NCBI GenBank assembly: GCA_022678445.1
Contig: JALBWU010000007.1
Span: 139,501 to 203,500 of the forward strand
Length of the DNA stretch: 64,000 nucleotides
Source: Candidatus Aramenus sp. CH1
Lineage (GTDB): Archaea > Thermoproteota > Thermoprotei_A > Sulfolobales > Sulfolobaceae
Direction: 5' to 3'
Part shown: positions 58,030 through 64,000 of the stretch, in pieces
Layout: every line of letters begins with the position of its first letter
How positions within the stretch are numbered: position 1 is the stretch's first letter
Position numbers and translations under genes: made by a program
The notes under the pieces: generated by a model
Seen by the model: the letters and a program-made list of their open reading frames with translations, nothing else
What the model was told of the DNA's origin: nothing
Database searches by the model: none

Positions 58030-58725
58030 ATGAAAGTTGGAGTTTGCTCCGTGAGTAGAAAGTACGCGAAGATTTTCGACGTGCTCGAGGTCCAGAAGAC
58101 CTTCTACGACGAGGTGAGCCAAGAGGAGCTCAAGAGGTGGAGGGGGTACAGCGATAAGGTTGAGTACACCGTTAAGGCGTTACAAGTCATAACCCATACC
58201 TACAACTCCAACTTCGCCAAGATGAGGAGGTTTAAACTAGAGGACAAGGCAAACGCTGGTGACTTTAAGCTAAACAAGGACACGGAGAAGGCGTTGGAGG
58301 TCACCTTAGAGGAGGCTAAGGTTCTAGGCTCAAGGATAATCGTTTTTCAGAGTCCGCCCTCCTTTTCCCCGACTAGGGAGAACGTGGATAACATAAGGCA
58401 GTTCTTCTCGGTGGTGGACAGGAACTTCATTTATGGCTGGGAGCCAAGGGGGGTGTGGTACGCTAACGTGGATCTACTTCTCGAGGTATTAAGGAACATC
58501 AAGGCGATACACGTAGTTGACCCGTTTAGGCACGACCCCCTCTACGGGGAGGTAAAGTACTTCAGACTACACGGCATAGGGGGAGGAGAGGTTAACTATA
58601 AGTACGACTACACGGAGGAGGACTTGCGCAAGCTCAAGGAAAAGGTGGACGAAAAATCTTATGTCCTCTTCAATAACGTATACTCCGTCAAAAACGCTCT
58701 GAGGTTCAAGGAGATCACGTCATGA
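58030..58725 (+). CDS. DUF72-family protein
   Basis: 231 aa, TIM-barrel DUF72 (YecE-like) family: KVGVCSVSRKYAKIFDVLEVQKTFYD start, the FKLNKDTEKALE region, IIVFQSPPSFSPT, WEPRGVW and YFRLHGIGGG. Family members have uncertain function; a nuclease or isomerase role has been suggested. A TATA GCTTTTAAGC near 58000 gives an almost leaderless start. Its stop overlaps the LysE start by 4 bp. Confidence 0.85.
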   Translation: MKVGVCSVSRKYAKIFDVLEVQKTFYDEVSQEELKRWRGYSDKVEYTVKALQVITHTYNSNFAKMRRFKLEDKANAGDFKLNKDTEKALEVTLEEAKVLGSRIIVFQSPPSFSPTRENVDNIRQFFSVVDRNFIYGWEPRGVWYANVDLLLEVLRNIKAIHVVDPFRHDPLYGEVKYFRLHGIGGGEVNYKYDYTEEDLRKLKEKVDEKSYVLFNNVYSVKNALRFKEITS

Positions 58726-59276
58726 TATCCTTCGCGCTAGGTGTTTTGCTCGGTATGTCCATGGCAGCTCCACCTGGTCCAGTTAACGCCATGATCTTGA
58801 GGGAGTCGATGAAGTCCAAACTCCACGGCAGTAGCGTGGGATTTGGCGCCATGACTGCGGACTTCATATTCTTTCTAGTGGTCTACTTCATAAGGGCCGA
58901 CATACCACCGCTGGCCTTGAAATTCCTTTACTTGGTGGGTGGGTTACTCCTGCTGTTTTTAGCCTACCTTACCCTCAAGTCTAGTCCCTCCGTCAAAACG
59001 TCTGTCAGGGGGAACTACTTTACCGGGCTTGTTATGGGCTTGACCAATCCATACCAGATCAGTTGGTGGGTGACGATAGGGATCTACATGATAGACAGTT
59101 TGGGCGCGTTGAGCGTCTTGGGCTTCTTTTCTGGGATAGTGGTCTGGGTCCTCACATTTCCCTACTTCTCCAACTTATACGTAAAAAGGTACGTCAAATA
59201 CGTAAACTTTGTGTCCTTTGTCATCCTGGCTTCTTTCGGAGCTTACATCTTGATCCAGGGTATAAGGCTTTTATAA
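58722..59276 (+). CDS. LysE-family amino-acid exporter
   Basis: 184 aa with six predicted membrane helices; the LysE/RhtB signature GMSMAAPPGPVNAMILRESM opens the protein and GLTNPYQISWW is the second conserved region. Exports amino acids or similar small molecules; the substrate is unknown. Coupled with the DUF72 gene by an ATGA overlap; overlaps the convergent regulator gene by 6 bp. Confidence 0.88.
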   Translation: MISFALGVLLGMSMAAPPGPVNAMILRESMKSKLHGSSVGFGAMTADFIFFLVVYFIRADIPPLALKFLYLVGGLLLLFLAYLTLKSSPSVKTSVRGNYFTGLVMGLTNPYQISWWVTIGIYMIDSLGALSVLGFFSGIVVWVLTFPYFSNLYVKRYVKYVNFVSFVILASFGAYILIQGIRLL

Positions 59277-59618
59277 AGAGCGGATTATGTTTTCGAGGTC
59301 CTTGCAGAGCTCCTTTGCCCTGCTGATCATCTTGGAGATCACTTCGTCCTTGTTTATGTAGTATATGTACTTTGGCCTCCCGCCCTTAGAGCCGGAGCTC
59401 TTCTGTTTCTCCACGAGGCCGGCGTCGGAGAGGCGCTTTAAAATCAAGCTCGCCCTGCTCTTGCTTATCCCCAGCTCGGAGGAGACGAAGTCCACGTCTT
59501 TTCCTTCGTTGCTCTTGACTATTTTCATGAACGCCTCTACGTCCGCCTCGGAAAGGCCGTATCCCACCATCAAGAATCTCTTTAATATGACGCTTTTTTC
59601 AGTAATTTCAATACTCAT
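59271..59618 (-). CDS. Lrs14-like winged-helix regulator
   Basis: 115 aa. Winged helix at residues about 25-95 (LSEADVEAFMKIV, DFVSSELGISKSRASLILKRLSDAGLVEK, wing GSKGGRPKYIYYI) with a last helix for dimerisation. Resembles the Lrs14-like family, abundant in Sulfolobales and involved in biofilm, motility and stress control. Position opposite the LysE gene may indicate a local target. The gap to the next gene at 59718 contains its promoter; AT-rich. Confidence 0.78.
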   Translation of the reverse strand: MSIEITEKSVILKRFLMVGYGLSEADVEAFMKIVKSNEGKDVDFVSSELGISKSRASLILKRLSDAGLVEKQKSSGSKGGRPKYIYYINKDEVISKMISRAKELCKDLENIIRSL

Positions 59619-59717
59619 TTAACTTTTCACCATAAAGATTTTAGTTTTTATTGTTTTTAAAGTTATTTCCATAAGCGTAACCTTAATTTTTTATTGGTGT
59701 AGCAGGAAATAATACCT

Positions 59718-59927
59718 ATGAACCAAGAGCTGAAGGAAAAAATCATTGAGGTACTCAAGACAGGGGACAAGACCTCCACGGAGATCATGAGGGAGCTCCT
59801 CAAGCAAGACGTCAACTTTAACGCAGTTGAATTCAGGGAGACCTTGGCTGAAATGGTAAGGGAGGGTATAGTGGAGAAGTACCCAGTCTACGAGACCAAA
59901 AGGTTTTACTTCCGCGTTAAGAGGTAG
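59718..59927 (+). CDS. Small winged-helix protein, 69 aa
   Basis: A single wHTH: LKEKIIEVLKTGDKTSTEIMRELLKQ, VNFNAVEFRETLAEMVREGIVEK, then a short wing KRFYFRVKR. Too small for a ligand domain; likely a DNA-binding protein or a partner of one. ATG 59718 follows AATAATACCT. Its end overlaps the convergent Mrp gene by 11 bp. Confidence 0.75.
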   Translation: MNQELKEKIIEVLKTGDKTSTEIMRELLKQDVNFNAVEFRETLAEMVREGIVEKYPVYETKRFYFRVKR

Positions 59928-60810
59928 TGCCCTTTTCCACTATGTTGATTACCCTGTCAGCTATGTTAAGGAACTCCTTAGAAGTGGGAGAGTCGACGTA
60001 CTTCAGGAAGAACGGCTCCCCAGCGTCATTTGCCTCAGCTATCCTCGGATCTAATGGCACTTGTCCTAAGAGGGGAACTCCCATCTCCTCCGCCATCTTC
60101 TTTCCCTTGTTCTCTCCGAAGATGTAGTACGGCTTCCCGTCAGATGGGCACACGAAGTAGCTCATGTTCTCTACTATGCCGAGTATCCTGGTGTTTACTG
60201 TCTTTACGAAAGTGATCGACTTCTTAACGGCGAGGGTAGAAACCTCAGAGGGTATTGTGACTATGACCGCTCCAGTTATGTCCGGGAGTAGTTGGGCCAC
60301 AGATAACGCCTCGTCTCCTGTGCCCGGGGGCATGTCCACCACTAGGTAATCTAACGTCCCCCAGTTTACGTCGCCTAGGAATTGCTTTATTGCAGTGTGC
60401 TTTATCGAACCCCTCCACACCACTGGGGTGTCGTCCCTTGGAAGGAGGAAGTCTATTGAGACCACCTTTATTCCGAAGGGTCCCTGCACTGGGTTTATTC
60501 CCTTGTCATCTGCGGTGAGTACTTGCCCCCTTACTCCTAGCATTTTGGGGACCGAGGGTCCGTGGAAGTCGACGTCTACTATACCCACGGTTTTTCCAGA
60601 AGCGGCCAAAGCCATAGCCAGATTCGATGAGACGAAGGACTTGCCAACGCCTCCTTTTCCGCTGAGCACGATTATCTTGTACTTCACGTTTTTCATCCTC
60701 ATCTGTATCTTCATGTCTGCTGCAGGGACTTGTGGCTGGGCCTTCCTAAGGTCCCTTGGTTGCCTTTGTGGTTGCTGTGGGGACTGGATCCTAAACGGAT
60801 TACTGCTCAT
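59917..60810 (-). CDS. Mrp/NBP35-family Fe-S carrier ATPase
   Basis: 297 aa. Deviant Walker A GKGGVGKS (51-58), VDVDFHGPSVPKMLG, DMPPGTGDE and a CxxC-like part (NMSYFVCPSDGKPYYIFG, only one Cys visible of the usual CxxC pair). The N-terminal 40 residues are Gln/Pro/Arg-rich and probably disordered. Carries iron-sulfur clusters to target proteins, which links it to sufCBD. Last gene of the M50-rhomboid-small protein-AK6-Mrp operon (11-bp overlap with AK6). Confidence 0.9.
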   Translation of the reverse strand: MSSNPFRIQSPQQPQRQPRDLRKAQPQVPAADMKIQMRMKNVKYKIIVLSGKGGVGKSFVSSNLAMALAASGKTVGIVDVDFHGPSVPKMLGVRGQVLTADDKGINPVQGPFGIKVVSIDFLLPRDDTPVVWRGSIKHTAIKQFLGDVNWGTLDYLVVDMPPGTGDEALSVAQLLPDITGAVIVTIPSEVSTLAVKKSITFVKTVNTRILGIVENMSYFVCPSDGKPYYIFGENKGKKMAEEMGVPLLGQVPLDPRIAEANDAGEPFFLKYVDSPTSKEFLNIADRVINIVEKGTTS

Positions 60811-61372
60811 TATGATATACGTTATCGTGAGAGGTAATAATTTTATCTAATTTGAGCAGGAGATCTTCGACCTCAGGGGAGGAAAGCCAGTCTACGTCCT
60901 TGTTGCACTCACCTTTCTCTACCATGGAAATTACCTCTTCCGTCGTCTTCTCGCTTACGTCGATCTCACAGACGCTTTGGAACCAGTCCTTAGCCTCCTG
61001 ACTCACCACTCCCAAGATCTCCGCCTCTACGTTCTCCGCTACCTTGAGGTCGTTCCATCCCCTCTTCTTAAGCTCTTCGTATAGCTTTAGTGGGTTCTTC
61101 CTCAGGAGGATCACCTTGTCCGCCCTGTCCAAGAGCGAAGGGTATATGGTCTCTACGACGACGTCGCGTAGGCGTTCCACTTCCCTGTTGACCTTCTCTA
61201 TTACGCTCTCGTCTATGTTGTACGTCTGCCTTTCCTCGTCGTAGTTAACGTAGAGTTTGTTTTCTATGATAAACTGGGAAACCGAAAAATAACTCAAGTT
61301 GTACCTCTTCGCCAGTTCCTTGGCTACAGTTGTCTTGCCTACTCCTGGAGTTCCCGAGACTAGAATTATCAT
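60800..61372 (-). CDS. AK6/Fap7-type adenylate kinase-like NTPase
   Basis: 190 aa. P-loop GTPGVGKTT (7-15), then SVSQFIIENKLY and the NMP-like part VVVETIYPSLL with LRKNPLKLYEELKKRGWN, as in AK6/Fap7 proteins that act in the last steps of small-subunit ribosome maturation with uS11 and also as adenylate kinase. The C-terminal 30 residues (VDWLSSPEVEDLLLKLDKII) are a longer tail. The start ATG overlaps the stop of the 53-residue membrane protein gene (ATGA). Confidence 0.88.
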   Translation of the reverse strand: MIILVSGTPGVGKTTVAKELAKRYNLSYFSVSQFIIENKLYVNYDEERQTYNIDESVIEKVNREVERLRDVVVETIYPSLLDRADKVILLRKNPLKLYEELKKRGWNDLKVAENVEAEILGVVSQEAKDWFQSVCEIDVSEKTTEEVISMVEKGECNKDVDWLSSPEVEDLLLKLDKIITSHDNVYHNEQ

Positions 61373-61530
61373 CTATACGCTAGGATGAACTCAATAATAA
61401 ATAACGCTAACGAGGTGCCTATGAGGAGCAACTTCACCTGCTTGTCTCCTTCCCCCTTGGCAATCTCGTAGAGTCCGTAGGGCATCATTGCTATGCCTAT
61501 GATTAGTAGAGCCTCTTCTATTAAGTTCAT
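61369..61530 (-). CDS. Small membrane protein, 53 aa
   Basis: ATG 61530 to TGA 61369. Two predicted membrane helices (LIEEALLIIGIAMMPYGLYE; VKLLLIGTSLALFIIEFILA) around a charged turn AKGEGDKQ. It lies 5 bp after the rhomboid gene and shares ATGA with the AK6 gene, so it is firmly inside the operon and probably real. Function unknown; a partner of the neighbouring membrane proteases is a context guess. Confidence 0.7.
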   Translation of the reverse strand: MNLIEEALLIIGIAMMPYGLYEIAKGEGDKQVKLLLIGTSLALFIIEFILAYR

Positions 61531-61535
61531 GAGGT

Positions 61536-62084
61536 CTAGGCTTCTCCGCTTCTCTTTAAAAGATAAGGGGTCGCTAAAGCCAGTAGTACTCCTGTGAGAA
61601 TTCCCCCCAGATGGGCGACGAAGTTGACGTGGGGTATGACGTCGCTCAAGATAAATACGAAGAGCAATATGCCCAAGCCGTTGTAGTCGACCCTGTGCAT
61701 CTCTACCATGTCTTCTATCACGTAAAAGGCAAAGACGCCGAATATCCCCCCAGAAGCTCCCTCACTTGCAGTGAAAGGAGGGAAGAAGAAAAGGGTAAAG
61801 ACGTTGCCTACTAGCCCAGAGAGGAGGAACACCAAGTACTCGAACTTCCCCGCCCTCGATCCAAACAAGTAGTAGATAACGCCTAACGAGAAGAAGTTGA
61901 AGAAGAAGTCCAGGAAGCTGTTTGTCACGAATATTGAGGTAAGCAGGCTGAAGTAATCCCCTCTGAGTACCAAGTAGTTCACTTGTATTAGGTAGTAGAA
62001 GGTAGGGTTGCCAGTTAAGTAGAGGAGATTTCCTACTAAAAAGCCCAGGAGGACAGCTATCATTAGGGCTATCGTAGTTTTCAT
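61536..62084 (-). CDS. Rhomboid-family intramembrane serine protease
   Basis: 182 aa from ATG 62084 (MKTTIALMIAV). Six membrane helices; the catalytic Ser is in TASEGASGGIFGVFAFY and the His in HVNFVAHLGGILTG, the Ser-His dyad. Helix 2 carries SFLDFFFNFFSLGVIYYLFG. It cleaves membrane proteins within the bilayer. Starts in an ATGA overlap with the M50 protease gene: two different intramembrane proteases are translated from adjoining cistrons. Confidence 0.9.
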   Translation of the reverse strand: MKTTIALMIAVLLGFLVGNLLYLTGNPTFYYLIQVNYLVLRGDYFSLLTSIFVTNSFLDFFFNFFSLGVIYYLFGSRAGKFEYLVFLLSGLVGNVFTLFFFPPFTASEGASGGIFGVFAFYVIEDMVEMHRVDYNGLGILLFVFILSDVIPHVNFVAHLGGILTGVLLALATPYLLKRSGEA

Positions 62085-62764
62085 ATCTGACCAGTGAAGA
62101 TCATCATAGCTACAGCCGCTATAATCATTGCTATCCAGGCACCTATGTTCCACCTAAACACCTTAAGCCCGTCCAGTATCCAGAAGGGTAACAAGTTGAA
62201 GAAGGCCACCACGGCGTTAAAGGCCGATATATAGAATAGAAAGAAAGACGCTAGGCCAGAGGTAGTCAAAGCTAGTATGTACGTGGCTAGTATGTACGTG
62301 AGAATGGAAATAGCCAAGTTGGTCGCAGGACCAACAGCAGCGGACTTACCCTCTATCTCTCTATTTGTAGAGAAAAACCTACACGAGAGTAGCGTGTACC
62401 CTGAGAAGAAGACCAGCCCAAAGACGGGCAATATGTTGATTAGTAGCGTGTACCCTGAGAAGAAGACCAGCCCAAAGACGGGCAATATGTTGATTACGGT
62501 GGTGGTCAGAAACCCGGTGAAGCTAACGGTAAACCTGGAAAAGCAACCGTATCTTCTAGCCATTTGCCTGTGCGCTAGCTCATGTGGGATTACCGCGATA
62601 ACTGCCGCAGTTATTACTGCCGGTATGACAAACGGAGCTAGTGGACGTGAGATGATGAAATATAGCGGTATTGCTTTCACAGCTATCGAAAGTATAGCTA
62701 ACAGGAAGGATGTCGGCTCACTTAAGTTTCTAAATCTCCACTCTAACTCATCCAAAGTAGCCAA
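62081..62764 (-). CDS. M50 (site-2) metalloprotease with internal duplications
   Basis: 227 aa from TTG 62764. Zinc motif HELAH (61-65) in the second membrane helix, GPATN (145-149), and the third ligand motif NLLPFWILDG (190-199). It cleaves transmembrane substrates. Residues 91-108 (INILPVFGLVFFSGYTLL) are repeated exactly at 109-126, from a perfect 54-bp tandem duplication, and TYILA at 156-160 is repeated at 161-165 from a 15-bp duplication. Both keep the frame but add 18 and 5 residues in membrane segments and may alter topology. Confidence 0.9.
   Translation of the reverse strand: MATLDELEWRFRNLSEPTSFLLAILSIAVKAIPLYFIISRPLAPFVIPAVITAAVIAVIPHELAHRQMARRYGCFSRFTVSFTGFLTTTVINILPVFGLVFFSGYTLLINILPVFGLVFFSGYTLLSCRFFSTNREIEGKSAAVGPATNLAISILTYILATYILALTTSGLASFFLFYISAFNAVVAFFNLLPFWILDGLKVFRWNIGAWIAMIIAAVAMMIFTGQI
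62271..62300. repeat. 15-bp perfect tandem repeat in the M50 gene
   Basis: Two copies of GCTAGTATGTACGTG at 62271-62285 and 62286-62300. Encodes the doubled TYILA in a membrane helix. Confidence 0.95.
62388..62495. repeat. 54-bp perfect tandem repeat in the M50 gene
   Basis: Copies at 62388-62441 and 62442-62495, beginning AGTAGCGTGTACCCTGAGAA, identical base for base. Encodes an exact 18-residue doubling. The absence of any divergence points to a recent event or ongoing expansion and contraction. Confidence 0.97.
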
Positions 62765-62792
62765 ATTTGGTCATAAATGTATGGATTTTCAG

Positions 62793-63410
62793 CTATAAAA
62801 TACTGCTCACGCCCAAGTTTTCTTTCCCAACGTCGTTCACGTACTTCAGGTTGGTGGAGTCCACCATCCATATGACCGCGTTAAGGTCCTTGTTGACCGC
62901 AAGCAGGTAGTCACTCTGCTTGGCTCTAACCAATCCCTCAAACCTCAGTTCCTTCATCTTTCTAAAGGCGTTGAATGCCTCGAAAACCAGGAACTTGTAG
63001 AGAAATGGCATAGTTATTAGAGCGTCCTTATACTTATTGACGTCTTTCATGACTTTCTCCACTTCCATGTTTATCAATTTCGAGTCTATTAGGGTCACCT
63101 TGCTGACGTCCTTGAAGTTGCTTATGACCGCGAAGAGCTTGGTTTGATAATTGGGGAAGTTGACCCAAAATTCGAACACCCTAGAGAACACCTCTGGTCC
63201 CTCTGGAACGTTTAACCTCTTATAATACACTGAGTAGCTAGTGACCCTCTCCTCGAAGTACGCAGTGACCCAGTTTGCGAAAGCCTTACTCCCTATTCCC
63301 AAGTTCCTCAGTTCCTCGGCCATACCCTTGGAGAATGCAACTAGGTGCCCGTCGTCCGTTATTACCTTTTCCTCTGAGTTGACTATCATGTCTACGAATA
63401 TCTCAAACAT
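62793..63410 (-). CDS. Hypothetical protein, 205 aa
   Basis: Soluble, mostly helical protein without Cys; hydrophobic stretches (LITMPFLYKFLVFEAFNAF; DYLLAVNKDLNAVIWMVD) are too broken for membrane spans. I do not recognise a family. It lies 28 bp upstream of the M50 gene in the same direction and may be the first gene of that operon. The start ATG 63410 is followed by an acidic, helical N-terminus. Confidence 0.72.
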   Translation of the reverse strand: MFEIFVDMIVNSEEKVITDDGHLVAFSKGMAEELRNLGIGSKAFANWVTAYFEERVTSYSVYYKRLNVPEGPEVFSRVFEFWVNFPNYQTKLFAVISNFKDVSKVTLIDSKLINMEVEKVMKDVNKYKDALITMPFLYKFLVFEAFNAFRKMKELRFEGLVRAKQSDYLLAVNKDLNAVIWMVDSTNLKYVNDVGKENLGVSSIL

Positions 63411-63470
63411 TCTAAAAGAAAAGTTTCAAACAGACGTTTATAAGCATTTTCTGTAATGAAGAAAAAGACT

Positions 63471-63629
63471 TTACATTTTCAAGTACATGGAGTATATCTC
63501 TGCCTCTATTTTCATGTTCTTAGCAATGATCTCGTTAATTACCCTCTTGTCCTCCGTCGTCGGGTTGGCGGAGCTTATGATCTTCTCCACTTCCTCGAGT
63601 AGTTTAAGGGCGTCCTTTAGAGACGACAT
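63471..63629 (-). CDS. Small helical protein, 52 aa
   Basis: ATG 63629 to TAA 63471. Entirely helical and charged (SLKDALKLLEEVEKIISSA; EDKRVINEIIAKNMKIEAEI), the pattern of a short coiled-coil or helical hairpin. No known family. Sixty bases upstream of the 205-residue gene in the same direction. Codon use is like the neighbours. Real-gene status is likely but not certain. Confidence 0.6.
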   Translation of the reverse strand: MSSLKDALKLLEEVEKIISSANPTTEDKRVINEIIAKNMKIEAEIYSMYLKM

Positions 63630-63721
63630 AAGTAATTTCTTCCTTCATGAGATAAATAGGTTCCAGTCGTAAAATTGGTATTTCCCAAACGATTTTAGCA
63701 AAGCTATTATCAATTATACAT

Positions 63722-64000
63722 GTGTACTCCAAACTACTTTTACTCGTCCCTTGGATAGTCCTCCTAGTTATCCTAGTCCCTTTCGCGCTTAACATACAGA
63801 AGGACTTCGTGTACAGCGACTCACCCTTTCTAGGAAAGGAGTACCAGAGCGTCGTGGTAGACTACATCGTTTCTCAGTACTTTAAGCTAAGTGAAAACTC
63901 AAGCATATACGTAATAGTAAACGGAACGTATAACCAGAGCTACGAAGAGGTTAAGTCAAACTTGAAGTACCTCCAAGACTACGTCCTAATAACGCCTTAC
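63722..64000 (+). CDS. Partial MMPL/RND-family transporter, N-terminus
   Basis: GTG 63722 opens a frame that stays open to the right edge (93 residues). A short basic start (MYSKLLLL) leads into one membrane helix (VPWIVLLVILVPFAL) and then an extracytoplasmic region with FVYSDSPFLGKEYQSVVV and N-x-S/T sites (NSS, NGT, NQS). This is the beginning of MMPL-type exporters in archaea. The rest lies outside the window. A TATA-like element near 63699 would allow a leaderless start. Confidence 0.6.
   Translation, partial: MYSKLLLLVPWIVLLVILVPFALNIQKDFVYSDSPFLGKEYQSVVVDYIVSQYFKLSENSSIYVIVNGTYNQSYEEVKSNLKYLQDYVLITPY

Noticed and set aside
62040-62110. C/D-like boxes on the minus strand at the M50/rhomboid junction
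   Set aside because: ATGATGA is followed by CAGA, ATGAAAA and CTAA; too many box mismatches, and coding constraint explains the sequence.

Overview
The window is chromosomal DNA of a thermoacidophilic crenarchaeon of the order Sulfolobales. The evidence is a complete cdvA-cdvB-cdvC division locus with two further ESCRT-III paralogues, the crenarchaeal-type trp operon trpBADFEGC, a WhiP-type initiator gene, tRNAs with introns, many leaderless genes whose start codon lies about 25 nt downstream of a TATA box, heavy AGG/AGA arginine usage, and Shine-Dalgarno sites (when present) matching the Sulfolobus 16S 3' end. Base composition is moderate; a Metallosphaera/Acidianus-like genus is plausible but cannot be fixed from the sequence.

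Layout. 1-3.0 kb (minus): a lysine-rich partial gene, a cysteine protein, an AT-rich 179-bp gap that is a candidate oriC3, whiP, a COG3199 NAD-kinase-like gene and a DUF4443 regulator. 3.0-9.3 kb: argF (plus), then a compact minus operon thrC-aspartokinase-asd-PHP-nreA. 9.4-16 kb: ubiD-like, cdvB2, PEP synthase (with a probable 5' frameshift), a zinc protein, inositol-phosphate synthase and acylphosphatase. 16-23.5 kb: the trp operon and an aspartate aminotransferase. 23.4-29.3 kb: valS, a geranylgeranyl-reductase-like flavoprotein, small unknown genes and an Ogg glycosylase. 29.3-33.8 kb: a serine-codon-rich leader ORF, serA, a class V aminotransferase, rpoK and topoisomerase III. 33.9-36.7 kb: cdvCBA. 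36.7-49.4 kb: enolase, signal peptidase, the glycine cleavage genes, a PAC2 protein, a PhoU-like regulator and sufCBD. 49.4-52.6 kb: a tRNA-rich, gene-poor stretch (Thr, Met, Gln, Glu) holding a badly decayed exported glycoprotein gene. 52.7-64 kb: a CobD-like enzyme, alaX, cdvB1, trpS, regulators, a five-gene operon (M50 protease-rhomboid-small membrane protein-AK6-Mrp) and the start of an MMPL-like transporter.

Themes. Chromosome biology is concentrated here (WhiP and candidate origin, NreA with a PCNA-binding tail, Ogg, topoisomerase III, five Cdv genes). The aspartate-family, serine, glycine and tryptophan pathways are linked by metabolism: SerA and the aminotransferase make the serine used by TrpB and by glycine cleavage.

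The most unusual signal is between 29.27 and 29.43 kb. A strong promoter is followed by a 31-codon ORF with its own Shine-Dalgarno site; seven of its last eleven codons are serine, then cysteine and stop, and serA follows with a perfect Shine-Dalgarno site. This looks like a leader-peptide attenuator for serine synthesis, a mechanism I do not know to be described in Archaea. Other strong signals are candidate C/D-box guide RNAs embedded in gene ends (15.65 and 23.42 kb, with weaker ones at 33.83 and 36.56 kb), a probable frameshift at the pps start, two in-frame tandem duplications in the M50 protease gene, and a tRNA-Glu with a D-arm intron.
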